This document shows positions 10,144 to 18,473 of a DNA stretch of 55,941 bases, piece by piece; position 1 is the stretch's first letter; the number at the start of each line of letters is the position of its first letter. Source of the DNA: SAR86 cluster bacterium REDSEA-S09_B4. GTDB lineage: Bacteria > Pseudomonadota > Gammaproteobacteria > Magnimaribacterales > Magnimaribacteraceae. The notes below the pieces were generated by a model. It was not told the DNA's origin. It was given only the letters and a program-made list of their open reading frames with translations, and ran no database searches. The stretch covers positions 1 to 55,941 of the forward strand of contig LUQU01000007.1 in the NCBI GenBank assembly GCA_001628005.1. Direction: 5' to 3'. A program made the translations under genes and the position numbers.

Positions 10144-10815
10144 TTAATCTTTAATTTCTTCAATGCCACTATCTGTAGCTAGAAGGATGATATCTGCCTT
10201 CCTTGAAGAAAAAATTCCGTTCTCAACTACCCCAGGAATCTTATTTATTGTCAGCTCAGTTTCGTAAGGAACATTTAAATCTAAATTGTGTACATCAATT
10301 ATTTGATGACCATTATCTGTAACAAAATTATTTCTATAAACTGGCCTGCCGCCCATTTTCATTACTTCTCTGGAAATTGCACTTCTGGCTAAATCTATGA
10401 CCTCAATGGGCACAGGAAAATTACCCAATAAATCTGAATACTTAGAGTCATCAACTATGCAAATAAATGTTTCAGAAGAATGGGCTAATATCTTTTCTCT
10501 TGTTAAAGCTCCACCCCCGCCCTTAATCAATTCTTTTCTACTATTAAATTCATCAGCTCCATCAACATAAAAATCTATTTTATGTACATCATTTAAACTG
10601 AGAATCTCAATATTGGATTTTTTTAGATACTTTTCAGAGGCATTTGAACTGCATACTGCTCCTTTTAGGTCTAATTTCTCCTGATTTAGTATTTCTATAA
10701 AGTAATTTGTAGTAGATCCTGTTCCAATACCTAAAACTGTATCTCTATTGAGACCTTTTTTGACTATTTCGTATGCTTTTTCAGCAGATTGCTTCTTTTT
10801 TTCCTCTTTATCCAT
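10144..10815 (-). CDS. rpiA: Ribose-5-phosphate isomerase A
   Basis: VLGIGTGSTTNYFIE, YVDGADEFNSRKELIKGGGGALTREKILA. Confidence 0.96.
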   Translation of the reverse strand: MDKEEKKKQSAEKAYEIVKKGLNRDTVLGIGTGSTTNYFIEILNQEKLDLKGAVCSSNASEKYLKKSNIEILSLNDVHKIDFYVDGADEFNSRKELIKGGGGALTREKILAHSSETFICIVDDSKYSDLLGNFPVPIEVIDLARSAISREVMKMGGRPVYRNNFVTDNGHQIIDVHNLDLNVPYETELTINKIPGVVENGIFSSRKADIILLATDSGIEEIKD

Positions 10816-10836
10816 AATTTTAGATTTTTTTGTGCA

Positions 10837-10866
10837 ATTAATTATCCGGTAAGTATAATTGCGCTC
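10837..10866 (+). promoter_or_regulatory. Putative sigma70 promoter of ilvA
   Basis: TTGTGC-18 bp-TATAAT followed by GC-rich TGCGCTCCC. Confidence 0.5.
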
Positions 10867-10894
10867 CCTTTAAATGGGGAGATAAATAAAAGAA

Positions 10895-12430
10895 ATGAAA
10901 TTATCTAAATCAAAAAAATATTTAAAGAAGATTCAGGAAAGTAGAGTTTATGATGTGGCCAATATTACACCTTTATCTTCAGCAAGTTATCTCTCAAAGG
11001 AGATAAAGAATAATGTCCTTCTAAAGAGGGAGGACCTTCAACCGGTTTTTTCTTTTAAGTTAAGAGGAGCATATAACAAGATTTCTCTTCTCAAAGAAAA
11101 AGGGGATGTTGAAAGAGTAATTACTGCTTCCGCTGGAAATCATGCTCAGGGTGTAGCTTATTCTGCGAGAAAGCTTAAATTAAAATCAACTATAGTTATG
11201 CCGGTTACTACTCCAAGTATTAAGGTAAAGGCAGTAAAGAATTTAGGTGCAAAGGTTGTTCTTGTTGGTGATAGTTATGATGATGCCTATGTACATGCCA
11301 TAAAATTATCAAAAAACCCTAAATTTTCTTTTGTTCATCCTTTTGATGATCCAGATGTAATTGCAGGTCAAGGAACTATAGGTAAGGAAATCCTTGATGA
11401 GTGTGACAACAAAATAGATGCAGTGTTTGTTCCTGTTGGAGGAGGGGGTTTAATAGCTGGCATAGGCGCATACATTAAAAACTTAAAACCGAGTATCAAA
11501 ATTATAGGGGTGGAACCTAAAGAAGCAGCGGGATTATATGAGTCTATTAAGGCTGATCGTAGGGTGACTTTAAAAGAAGTAGGGCTTTTTGTAGATGCCG
11601 TAGCTATAAAGCAAGTCGGTAAAGTTACTTTCCCCATAATTAAGGAATGCATAGATGAAGTGGTTACAGTAACTGTAGATGAGATCTGCGCAGCAGTAGA
11701 AGATATATTTCAAGAAACAAGAAGTATTTCAGAACCAGCTGGAGCATTATCTTTAGCAGGCCTTAAGAAATTGGCTAAGAGTAGAGGATGGAAGAATAAA
11801 AATCTGGTAGCAATTAATTCAGGAGCAAACCTAAATTTCGATCGTCTTTCTCATATAGTTGAACGAGTTCAATTAGGAGAGAAGAAAGAGGTCTTGCTGA
11901 GTGTTTGTATACCGGAAGAAAAAGGTAGTTTTAGAAAATTCTGTAAAGATTTAGGTAAAAGGATGATTACAGAATTCAATTACCGTATTGATGATGAGGG
12001 AGAGGCGAATATATTTGTGGCTTGTAGAGTAAGTGAGGACCCAAAAGAAAAGACAGGGTTTATAAAGGAACTAAAAAACAAAGGTTACTCACCCAAAGAT
12101 TTATCTGACAACGAAATGGCTAAATTACATGTTAAACATATGGTGGGGGGCAGGGCACCAAAAGACATAATTTCTTATGGCGAACAAATATTCAGAGTTG
12201 AGTTTCCAGAAAGGCCTGGAGCCTTGATGGATTTTCTTAATGAATTGGGTGATAAATGGAATATCACATTGTTTCACTATAGGAATCAAGGTTCAGCCTA
12301 TGGACGAGTATTAGTAGGTTTTCAGGCCAACTCAAGTGAAACTCAAAGACTAACAAAACATCTTAGTAAAACAGGTTTTCCATTTTGGAACGAATCTGAT
12401 AACTCAGCCTATTTGTCTTTTCTAGAATAG
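10895..12430 (+). CDS. ilvA: Threonine ammonia-lyase (deaminase), biosynthetic
   Basis: NVLLKREDLQPVFSFKLRGAYNKI (PLP lysine), ASAGNHAQGVAYSA, C-terminal ACT-like repeats; 511 aa. Confidence 0.96.
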   Translation: MKLSKSKKYLKKIQESRVYDVANITPLSSASYLSKEIKNNVLLKREDLQPVFSFKLRGAYNKISLLKEKGDVERVITASAGNHAQGVAYSARKLKLKSTIVMPVTTPSIKVKAVKNLGAKVVLVGDSYDDAYVHAIKLSKNPKFSFVHPFDDPDVIAGQGTIGKEILDECDNKIDAVFVPVGGGGLIAGIGAYIKNLKPSIKIIGVEPKEAAGLYESIKADRRVTLKEVGLFVDAVAIKQVGKVTFPIIKECIDEVVTVTVDEICAAVEDIFQETRSISEPAGALSLAGLKKLAKSRGWKNKNLVAINSGANLNFDRLSHIVERVQLGEKKEVLLSVCIPEEKGSFRKFCKDLGKRMITEFNYRIDDEGEANIFVACRVSEDPKEKTGFIKELKNKGYSPKDLSDNEMAKLHVKHMVGGRAPKDIISYGEQIFRVEFPERPGALMDFLNELGDKWNITLFHYRNQGSAYGRVLVGFQANSSETQRLTKHLSKTGFPFWNESDNSAYLSFLE

Positions 12431-13009
12431 CTAAGAAAATTTATAGATCCCTGAAGGACATATAACTGCATCCATTTTTAAATCGTGCTCCTCGGGATAG
12501 CAACTTTCTGTTTTTTGGAAATCATATGCAAGACCCAAAAATACTTGCTTCTTATTTAACTGGAAATTTTTAAAGGTGAAATCATAATATCCTTGCCCCA
12601 TTCCTAACCTATAACCCTTATTGTCAAAAGCGACTAAAGGCATAATGACCAACTCCAATTCAGAGGCGATAACAAGAGGGCTGTTTAATGATTCTGGTAT
12701 ATTGAATTTATTTTTCACCAAGGAAGCTTCGTTGGTGAATTCAGAAAATTTCATTTCTTTGTTATTTAAGTCCTTGTCAATTAATGGTAAAAAACACTTT
12801 TTTCCCAACTCTTTAATATATCTAGTTATTGTTTCTGTAGGTACCTCATTTTTGATGGGGAAATAAATTGAAACTTTCCCGAAATCAAGTTCTCCATAAG
12901 TATTGATAAAGTGCGCCGCCGTATTTTTTTCAGCAAGAGCTCTTTCTTTGTTGGATATTGAATCTCTTTCTTGGATTTTTTCTTTTCTAAGAGAAACTTT
13001 ATAGGTCAT
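12431..13009 (-). CDS. ygfA: 5-formyltetrahydrofolate cyclo-ligase (YgfA/Fau)
   Basis: LVIMPLVAFDNKGYRLGMGQGYYDFTF; start re-assigned to ATG at 13009 (MTYKVSLRKEKIQERDSISNKERAL) because the longer ORF N-terminus lies in 6S RNA. Confidence 0.9.
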   Translation of the reverse strand: MTYKVSLRKEKIQERDSISNKERALAEKNTAAHFINTYGELDFGKVSIYFPIKNEVPTETITRYIKELGKKCFLPLIDKDLNNKEMKFSEFTNEASLVKNKFNIPESLNSPLVIASELELVIMPLVAFDNKGYRLGMGQGYYDFTFKNFQLNKKQVFLGLAYDFQKTESCYPEEHDLKMDAVICPSGIYKFS

Positions 13010-13018
13010 GCAAAAAGA

Positions 13019-13190
13019 GCTTCCCGGAATACCGTTACTGATGCAGCCCTGAACCGAGAGGTCCAAGGCGGTGATTTCGTCAGTCCATCAGGCTCGCCAA
13101 GAAAGGTATGCTCAACAAGACTTTCCAAAATCTCCTAATTATTCAATATCGGCTCGAGGGTCTCACCAGCTATCGAATAAACCAGGAAGC
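13019..13190 (-). ncRNA. ssrS: 6S RNA (SsrS)
   Basis: Between zapA and ygfA, as in E. coli; minus strand contains GAGCCGATATTgaataat, GTTGAGCATaCC, CACCgCCTTGGACCTCtcGGTTCAGGGctgCA resembling E. coli 6S; terminal stem GCTTCCTGG/CCGGGAAGC. Confidence 0.9.
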
Positions 13191-13208
13191 AAAATAAAGT
13201 ATAACTGA

Positions 13209-13511
13209 TTAAGAATCTAATTTTGACAAACTTTCTAGCTGTTTTTCAATTTGTTTACTTAAGGATTTAATTCCTGAATTTGACTGAACTACTTGCTTAG
13301 AAGAAGAGAGGTTTTTTAAGTAATCATTGCTTATATTGAGACCGGCAATAATAGCTGCCTTAGACTCATCTAGCTTAGTATTTTGTCTAATTTCTTTTAG
13401 TCTCTTATTAAAAAACTTTGCAGCATCCTTTACCTGATCACTCTCTTCGGGGGGACAGGAAATTTTATATTCCTGACCTAAAATTTTTACTTTTGTAATA
13501 TTCTTTTCCAT
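13209..13511 (-). CDS. zapA: Cell division protein ZapA
   Basis: ITKVKILGQEYKISCPPEESDQVKDAAKFFNKRLKEIR; upstream of 6S RNA. Confidence 0.9.
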   Translation of the reverse strand: MEKNITKVKILGQEYKISCPPEESDQVKDAAKFFNKRLKEIRQNTKLDESKAAIIAGLNISNDYLKNLSSSKQVVQSNSGIKSLSKQIEKQLESLSKLDS

Positions 13512-13521
13512 TTAGGTTACT

Positions 13522-13719
13522 TCACCTTTTTTTGAGATCTTTAATGAGTCTTTCAATTTTTTTTGCTGAAGAGGTAAGTGTTTCCGAAAGTTTCTGTTCC
13601 TTAATAGATAATTCTTTGTTTTTTTTGAGTAAATGAATATTGGATTCTTTCAGTTGTTTACTAAGTTTAATGAGGTTTTTAACCTGAACTTCTAAGTCCA
13701 AAAATTCTTTATCTGACAT
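13522..13719 (-). CDS. TIGR02449-like small coiled-coil protein
   Basis: 65 aa MSDKEFLDLEVQVKNLIKLSKQLKESNIHLLKKNKELSIKEQKL; position next to zapA. Confidence 0.65.
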   Translation of the reverse strand: MSDKEFLDLEVQVKNLIKLSKQLKESNIHLLKKNKELSIKEQKLSETLTSSAKKIERLIKDLKKR

Positions 13720-13806
13720 TTCTTTCCCAACTCATTAAGTTTACAGATGAAGAGTTTTTCTTGCCAGTGGCATCTCAATTGGTAGGATGAAAAAAAGGAA
13801 AAGAAG

Positions 13807-15114
13807 ATGACAGACAAAGCTATTGATTTTTCATCAAGAAGAAAAAAATTATCTGAGTTAGTATTAGATGATTCAGTTATTTTATTATCTTCCTCTAACA
13901 TTAAATCCAGGAACTCAGATTCTGACTATCCTTTTAGGCAAGACAGTAACTTTTACTATCTTTCCGGATTTAATGAACCCGAATCAATAATAGTTATTAG
14001 GCCTTCAGCAAAGAAAAGAAAATACGTCATTTTTTGTAGGGACAGAGATCCTTTAAGAGAACAGTGGGATGGTTTTAGGTCGGGCCAAGATGGTGCAAGG
14101 GAAGTTCACGGAGCAGATGAAGCTTATAGTATTTCGCTTATCGACGAAATAATGCCTGAACTACTAGAAGGTTCTAGAAATATTTATTATTCGATGAGTT
14201 CTCCTAATGGAATTAATCTGCGTTTGGACAACTGGCTAGACCATATTAGGGCCAACAAAAGACAAGGTTCGGAAGTAGCTGAGAATTTACTTTCCTTAGA
14301 TTCATTATTAGATGAATTGAGATTAATTAAAACCCAAGATGAGCTTTTATTAATGAGAAGAGCTGGAGAGATTACATGCGAAGCCCATATTCGTGCCATA
14401 ACCAATGTTTGTCCAGGCATGTATGAGTACCAATTGGAATCAGAATATCTTCATGCTTTTATGCAAGGAGGGGCAAAATTCCCTGCCTATAACTCTATTG
14501 TAGGAGGGGGGAATAATTCTTGTATCCTTCATTACAATGAAAATAGCTCTGAATTGAAAGATGGAGATCTTGTCTTAGTAGATGCCGGTTGTGAATACGA
14601 ACACTATGCCTCCGATGTAACGAGAACTTTCCCTGTCGGAAAAAAATTTTCTGAGGAACAGAAAAAGATTTATGAAGTTGTTCTAGAAGCTCACCAAAAA
14701 GCGTGCGCAGAGATTAAACCAGGGAATCCATGGATAAGAGCTCAAGAGGTTTCGGTGAAAGTTATTACTGAAGGATTAATAGATTTGGGTCTCCTGAAAG
14801 GAAAGGCTGAAGAGCTAATCAAGAAAGAAGGATACACAAAATTCTATATGCACAGAATAGGCCACTGGTTAGGTATGGATGTTCACGATGTAGGTAATTA
14901 CAAGAAGAATGGAGAGTGGAGAGATCTAGAGCCAGGTATGGTTCTTACCATTGAGCCAGGAATTTATATTTTGGACTCACTTGAGGGCGTAGAGGATAAG
15001 TGGTTGGGAATAGGTGTCAGAATAGAAGATGATCTGTTAGTAACTGAAAATGGACATGAAGTAATAACTGCAAATGCTCCTCGAGATATTAAAGAAATAG
15101 AAAGCTTAAGATAA
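13807..15114 (+). CDS. pepP: Xaa-Pro aminopeptidase
   Basis: DGDLVLVDAGCEYEHYASDVTRTFPVGKKFS, HRIGHWLGMDVHDVGNY, LTIEPGIYI. Confidence 0.96.
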   Translation: MTDKAIDFSSRRKKLSELVLDDSVILLSSSNIKSRNSDSDYPFRQDSNFYYLSGFNEPESIIVIRPSAKKRKYVIFCRDRDPLREQWDGFRSGQDGAREVHGADEAYSISLIDEIMPELLEGSRNIYYSMSSPNGINLRLDNWLDHIRANKRQGSEVAENLLSLDSLLDELRLIKTQDELLLMRRAGEITCEAHIRAITNVCPGMYEYQLESEYLHAFMQGGAKFPAYNSIVGGGNNSCILHYNENSSELKDGDLVLVDAGCEYEHYASDVTRTFPVGKKFSEEQKKIYEVVLEAHQKACAEIKPGNPWIRAQEVSVKVITEGLIDLGLLKGKAEELIKKEGYTKFYMHRIGHWLGMDVHDVGNYKKNGEWRDLEPGMVLTIEPGIYILDSLEGVEDKWLGIGVRIEDDLLVTENGHEVITANAPRDIKEIESLR

Positions 15115-15119
15115 TAAGC

Positions 15120-16301
15120 GTGGATTCTGAAATAACTGTAGTGGGGGCGGGCATTGTTGGTTCTGCTTTAGCATGCCTGTTATCAAAGCAAGGAATTAAA
15201 GTTACTTTAGTTGATCGAGGTAGCCCATTAAATCTTTCTAAAAGCTCTATATTACAAGACAGAACATTAGCCTTGAATTTATCTTCAATTGCTCTATTTA
15301 AAGAGCTAAATATTTGGAATGAGCTTAAAAAACAAACTACACCATTCCAAAGGATGTTTGTTTGGGATTCTAAAGGTAGTTCACCTTTAGAATTTCTGGC
15401 TGAAGAGATAAAAAAGAAAGAATTGGGTTATGTCATTTCAAATAATACAATTTTAAAAAGCCTTAATAAGCTTATTCAAGATTCTCCCGAAATTACTCTT
15501 AGGCAACAAACTGAGTTATCAGGAATTAACATAAAAGAAAAGGAAATCTCCATGTCTTTTTTGGGTGGTGAGGGAGTAACTTCAAAACTTATCATTGGAG
15601 CTGATGGTATTAATTCAACTTTGAGGAAAAAAGCAAAAATTAAAACTAGGACTTGGAGTTATGATCAAAGGGCTTTTGTAGCAGAGTTAAAGACTGAAAA
15701 ATTTCATGACTACACTGCCTGGCAAGTATTTACCCCAAAGGGCCCCATAGCACTTTTGCCTTTTGATTTTAATGAAGGATCTAATATCTCACTAGTTTGG
15801 TCAGCAGAAATTGATTATGCGGATAAACTTCAAAAGTTAACTCCAGAAGAATTTGTAAAAGAACTGGAAGAGAGGACAGAACAAATATTAGGAAAAATAG
15901 ATTTAAAGACTGACATAAGGTCTTTCCCACTCAATCAGTTGCATGCAAAAAATTATTTTTCTGAGCGTGTGGCCTTGGTAGGTGACTCTGCTCATTCTTT
16001 TCATCCCCTAGCAGGGCAAGGATTAAATATAGGTTTGTCTGATGTGACTAGTCTGAGTGCTGTTCTTATAAAGGCCAGGAGAAGTGGACTGGATATAGGA
16101 TCTAAAAGAACTCTTAAAGATTATGAAAGATCCAGAAAGGTTCCAAATTTAACAATGGCTGCAATGATGGAACTTTTTAAAGAGGGATTTGAAACGTCAG
16201 ACCCTTGGGTAAAATTAGCAAGAAATTTTGCTTTCAGTATAGCTACTAAAAGTAGCACTCTAAAGAAAAGAGTTATAAAGGAAGCGGCGGGAATTACTTA
16301 A
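15120..16301 (+). CDS. ubiH: UbiH/UbiF/VisC-family FAD-dependent hydroxylase
   Basis: GTG start; [54 protein letters not shown]; downstream of pepP. Confidence 0.9.
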   Translation: MDSEITVVGAGIVGSALACLLSKQGIKVTLVDRGSPLNLSKSSILQDRTLALNLSSIALFKELNIWNELKKQTTPFQRMFVWDSKGSSPLEFLAEEIKKKELGYVISNNTILKSLNKLIQDSPEITLRQQTELSGINIKEKEISMSFLGGEGVTSKLIIGADGINSTLRKKAKIKTRTWSYDQRAFVAELKTEKFHDYTAWQVFTPKGPIALLPFDFNEGSNISLVWSAEIDYADKLQKLTPEEFVKELEERTEQILGKIDLKTDIRSFPLNQLHAKNYFSERVALVGDSAHSFHPLAGQGLNIGLSDVTSLSAVLIKARRSGLDIGSKRTLKDYERSRKVPNLTMAAMMELFKEGFETSDPWVKLARNFAFSIATKSSTLKKRVIKEAAGIT

Positions 16302-16449
16302 TCTTGTCCTCTTTGTAGATTACGTGTTTTCTAGCTACAGGATCAAATTTTTTAATTTCTATTTTGTCCGGCGTCGTAGATTTATTCTTATCAGTTGTAT
16401 AGTAATGCCCGGTTCCTGCTGTTGATACTAATTTAATTTTCTCTCTCAT
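16294..16449 (-). CDS. rpmG: 50S ribosomal protein L33
   Basis: Manual translation [51 protein letters not shown]; below the ORF-track length cutoff. Confidence 0.93.
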   Translation of the reverse strand: MREKIKLVSTAGTGHYYTTDKNKSTTPDKIEIKKFDPVARKHVIYKEDKIK

Positions 16450-16682
16450 ATCTTTTCACCCCTTGATCGAATCTCTGAAAGAACTTCATCAATCCCCTTT
16501 TTATCTATTATTCTCATGCCTTTAGCAGATACAGTTAGATTTACATATCTCTTTTCAGACTCAATCCAAAACTTGTGCTTATGAAGATTGGGTTCAAAAG
16601 TCCTTCTGCTCCTGTTTTTTGCATGAGAAACATTATTCCCTTTTAAGGGCTTTTTCCCTGTAACCTGACAAACTTTAGACAT
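16446..16682 (-). CDS. rpmB: 50S ribosomal protein L28
   Basis: [39 protein letters not shown]. Confidence 0.97.
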   Translation of the reverse strand: MSKVCQVTGKKPLKGNNVSHAKNRSRRTFEPNLHKHKFWIESEKRYVNLTVSAKGMRIIDKKGIDEVLSEIRSRGEKI

Positions 16683-16712
16683 TATTATTTAAAACCTTTA
16701 TGAAAGGCGCGT

Positions 16713-16741
16713 TTTATACCAGAAGGACTAACCTCAAGCAA
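16713..16741 (-). promoter_or_regulatory. Putative rpmB-rpmG promoter
   Basis: On minus strand TTGCTT-17 bp-TATAAA followed by ACGCGCC. Confidence 0.5.
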
Positions 16742-16781
16742 GATTATGAAGCTATAATCGCGCTTCGCACAAGAGAAAGAA

Positions 16782-17978
16782 GTGAAATCTTTAAAAAATA
16801 AAAATATCCTTCTTGGAGTTACGGGAGGAATTGCAGCTTATAAATCGGCTGAAATAGTAAGGTCTCTAAAGAAATTGAATGCAGATGTGAGGGTTGTTAT
16901 GACTAAATCTTCGCATGAGTTTGTAACTCCTTTAACCTTGCAGGCACTTTCAGCCAATCCTATTTCATCAGATTTATTAGATATAAATGCTGAAGCTGCA
17001 ATGAGCCATATTGAATTAGCAAGATGGGCAGATGCACTATTAATAGCACCTTGCACAGCAGAAACTATATCTAGACTTGCAAGTGGAAGGGGAGATGATT
17101 TACTAACAACCATAACCTTAGCTTTCGATGGTCCTATTGCTATAGCTCCTGCCATGAACCAGGCCATGTGGCGAGATTCAAGAACACAAGACAATGTTTC
17201 TAAACTAGTTGCTAATAACACTCTTATTTGTGGCCCTGGAACAGGAGAACAGGCTTGCGGCGATGTTGGCATAGGAAGGATGCTTGAACCAGAAGAAGTA
17301 TTAACTATTTTTTCATCTTTATTTAAAAGAGGGAAATTAATTTCAAAAAAAGTTGTAGTAACTGCTGGGCCAACACAAGAACCCATAGACCCAGTACGAT
17401 ATTTAACTAATAGAAGCTCTGGAAAAATGGGTTATGCTTTAGCAAATGCAGCTTTAGAAGCTGGTGCCGAAGTAGTTTTGATTAGTGGGCCTACTGATTT
17501 AAATGCTCCAGAGCACTTGCACTTTGTAAGTGTGAGGACAGCAAAAGAGATGTATGAAGCGGTTCAACATCATTTGAATTCAACAGATATTTTTATTGGA
17601 AGTGCAGCGGTTTCTGATTACAAACCGAGCAAAGAATACAAAAACAAGATCAAGAAAGACAAAGAAAGAAAATCTATAAGATTCGAATTAGAAGAAAATA
17701 TTGATATTTTGAAGGGCGTCAGCTCGCAAACAAAAAGGCCTTTTGTGGTTGGATTTGCAGCTGAGACCCAAGATGTAATAAAAAATGCCAGGGAAAAACT
17801 AAGTTCAAAAAATTTAGACCTGATTATTGCAAATGATGTTTCAAAGACAGATATAGGATTTGATTCCGAAGAAAATGAAGTCACTCTTATAACCCCTAAG
17901 GATGATTATTTTATTTCTAAAGATAGCAAAAAGGCTATCTCAAAAAAGATAATAGATTTTATTAGTGAGGTAATTTAG
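16782..17978 (+). CDS. coaBC: Bifunctional phosphopantothenoylcysteine decarboxylase/phosphopantothenate-cysteine ligase
   Basis: GTG start; KNILLGVTGGIAAYKSAEIVRSL; APAMNQAMW; VVVTAGPTQEPIDPVRYLTNRSSGKMGYALA. Confidence 0.96.
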   Translation: MKSLKNKNILLGVTGGIAAYKSAEIVRSLKKLNADVRVVMTKSSHEFVTPLTLQALSANPISSDLLDINAEAAMSHIELARWADALLIAPCTAETISRLASGRGDDLLTTITLAFDGPIAIAPAMNQAMWRDSRTQDNVSKLVANNTLICGPGTGEQACGDVGIGRMLEPEEVLTIFSSLFKRGKLISKKVVVTAGPTQEPIDPVRYLTNRSSGKMGYALANAALEAGAEVVLISGPTDLNAPEHLHFVSVRTAKEMYEAVQHHLNSTDIFIGSAAVSDYKPSKEYKNKIKKDKERKSIRFELEENIDILKGVSSQTKRPFVVGFAAETQDVIKNAREKLSSKNLDLIIANDVSKTDIGFDSEENEVTLITPKDDYFISKDSKKAISKKIIDFISEVI

Positions 17979-17987
17979 AAATTTTAA

Positions 17988-18374
17988 TTATTCTTTATCA
18001 GCTTCTTTTTTTGGAGCTTTCTCTTCTTTCTTTGGCTCTTTCTTTGAAGTTGATTTTTTAGCGGCTTCTTTTTTTGGAGATTTCTCTTCGACCTCTTCAG
18101 CCTTAACTTCATCAACAGTATCAACCTTTGGTTGTTTTAATGATTCTTCCTTCTTCTTGTTTTCTGTTTTTCCTTTTTTCCCAAAGCGTTTTTCAAACCT
18201 TTCAACCCTTCCACCAGTATCAACAAGTTTTTGTTTGCCAGTGTAAAAAGGATGACAAGAAGAACAGACATCAAGGCTTATGTCTTCCTTTAAAGTGGAA
18301 TTGATCACAATAATGTTGCCGCAACTACAAGTTGCTTTTATTTCTGTGTATTCGGGATGTATTCCTTGCCTCAT
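17988..18374 (-). CDS. rpmE: 50S ribosomal protein L31 with ~63-aa Lys/Glu-rich C-terminal extension
   Basis: [20 protein letters not shown]...[32 protein letters not shown] then KK/EE-rich tail. Confidence 0.95.
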   Translation of the reverse strand: MRQGIHPEYTEIKATCSCGNIIVINSTLKEDISLDVCSSCHPFYTGKQKLVDTGGRVERFEKRFGKKGKTENKKKEESLKQPKVDTVDEVKAEEVEEKSPKKEAAKKSTSKKEPKKEEKAPKKEADKE

Positions 18375-18473
18375 ATTTAATCTTTATTCTTCAAATTTGA
18401 TCGCGCACTATACCAGACCAAATCAACATGGCAAATTCAAAGAAATCTTAAAAAAACAGACTAAAATAGTTGT

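Noticed and set aside
13692-13901. 69-aa minus ORF overlapping the pepP start
   Set aside because: Low complexity, overlaps two better genes, no start context.
16838-17386. 182-aa minus ORF inside coaBC
   Set aside because: Antisense shadow of a clearly conserved gene; no recognisable family.
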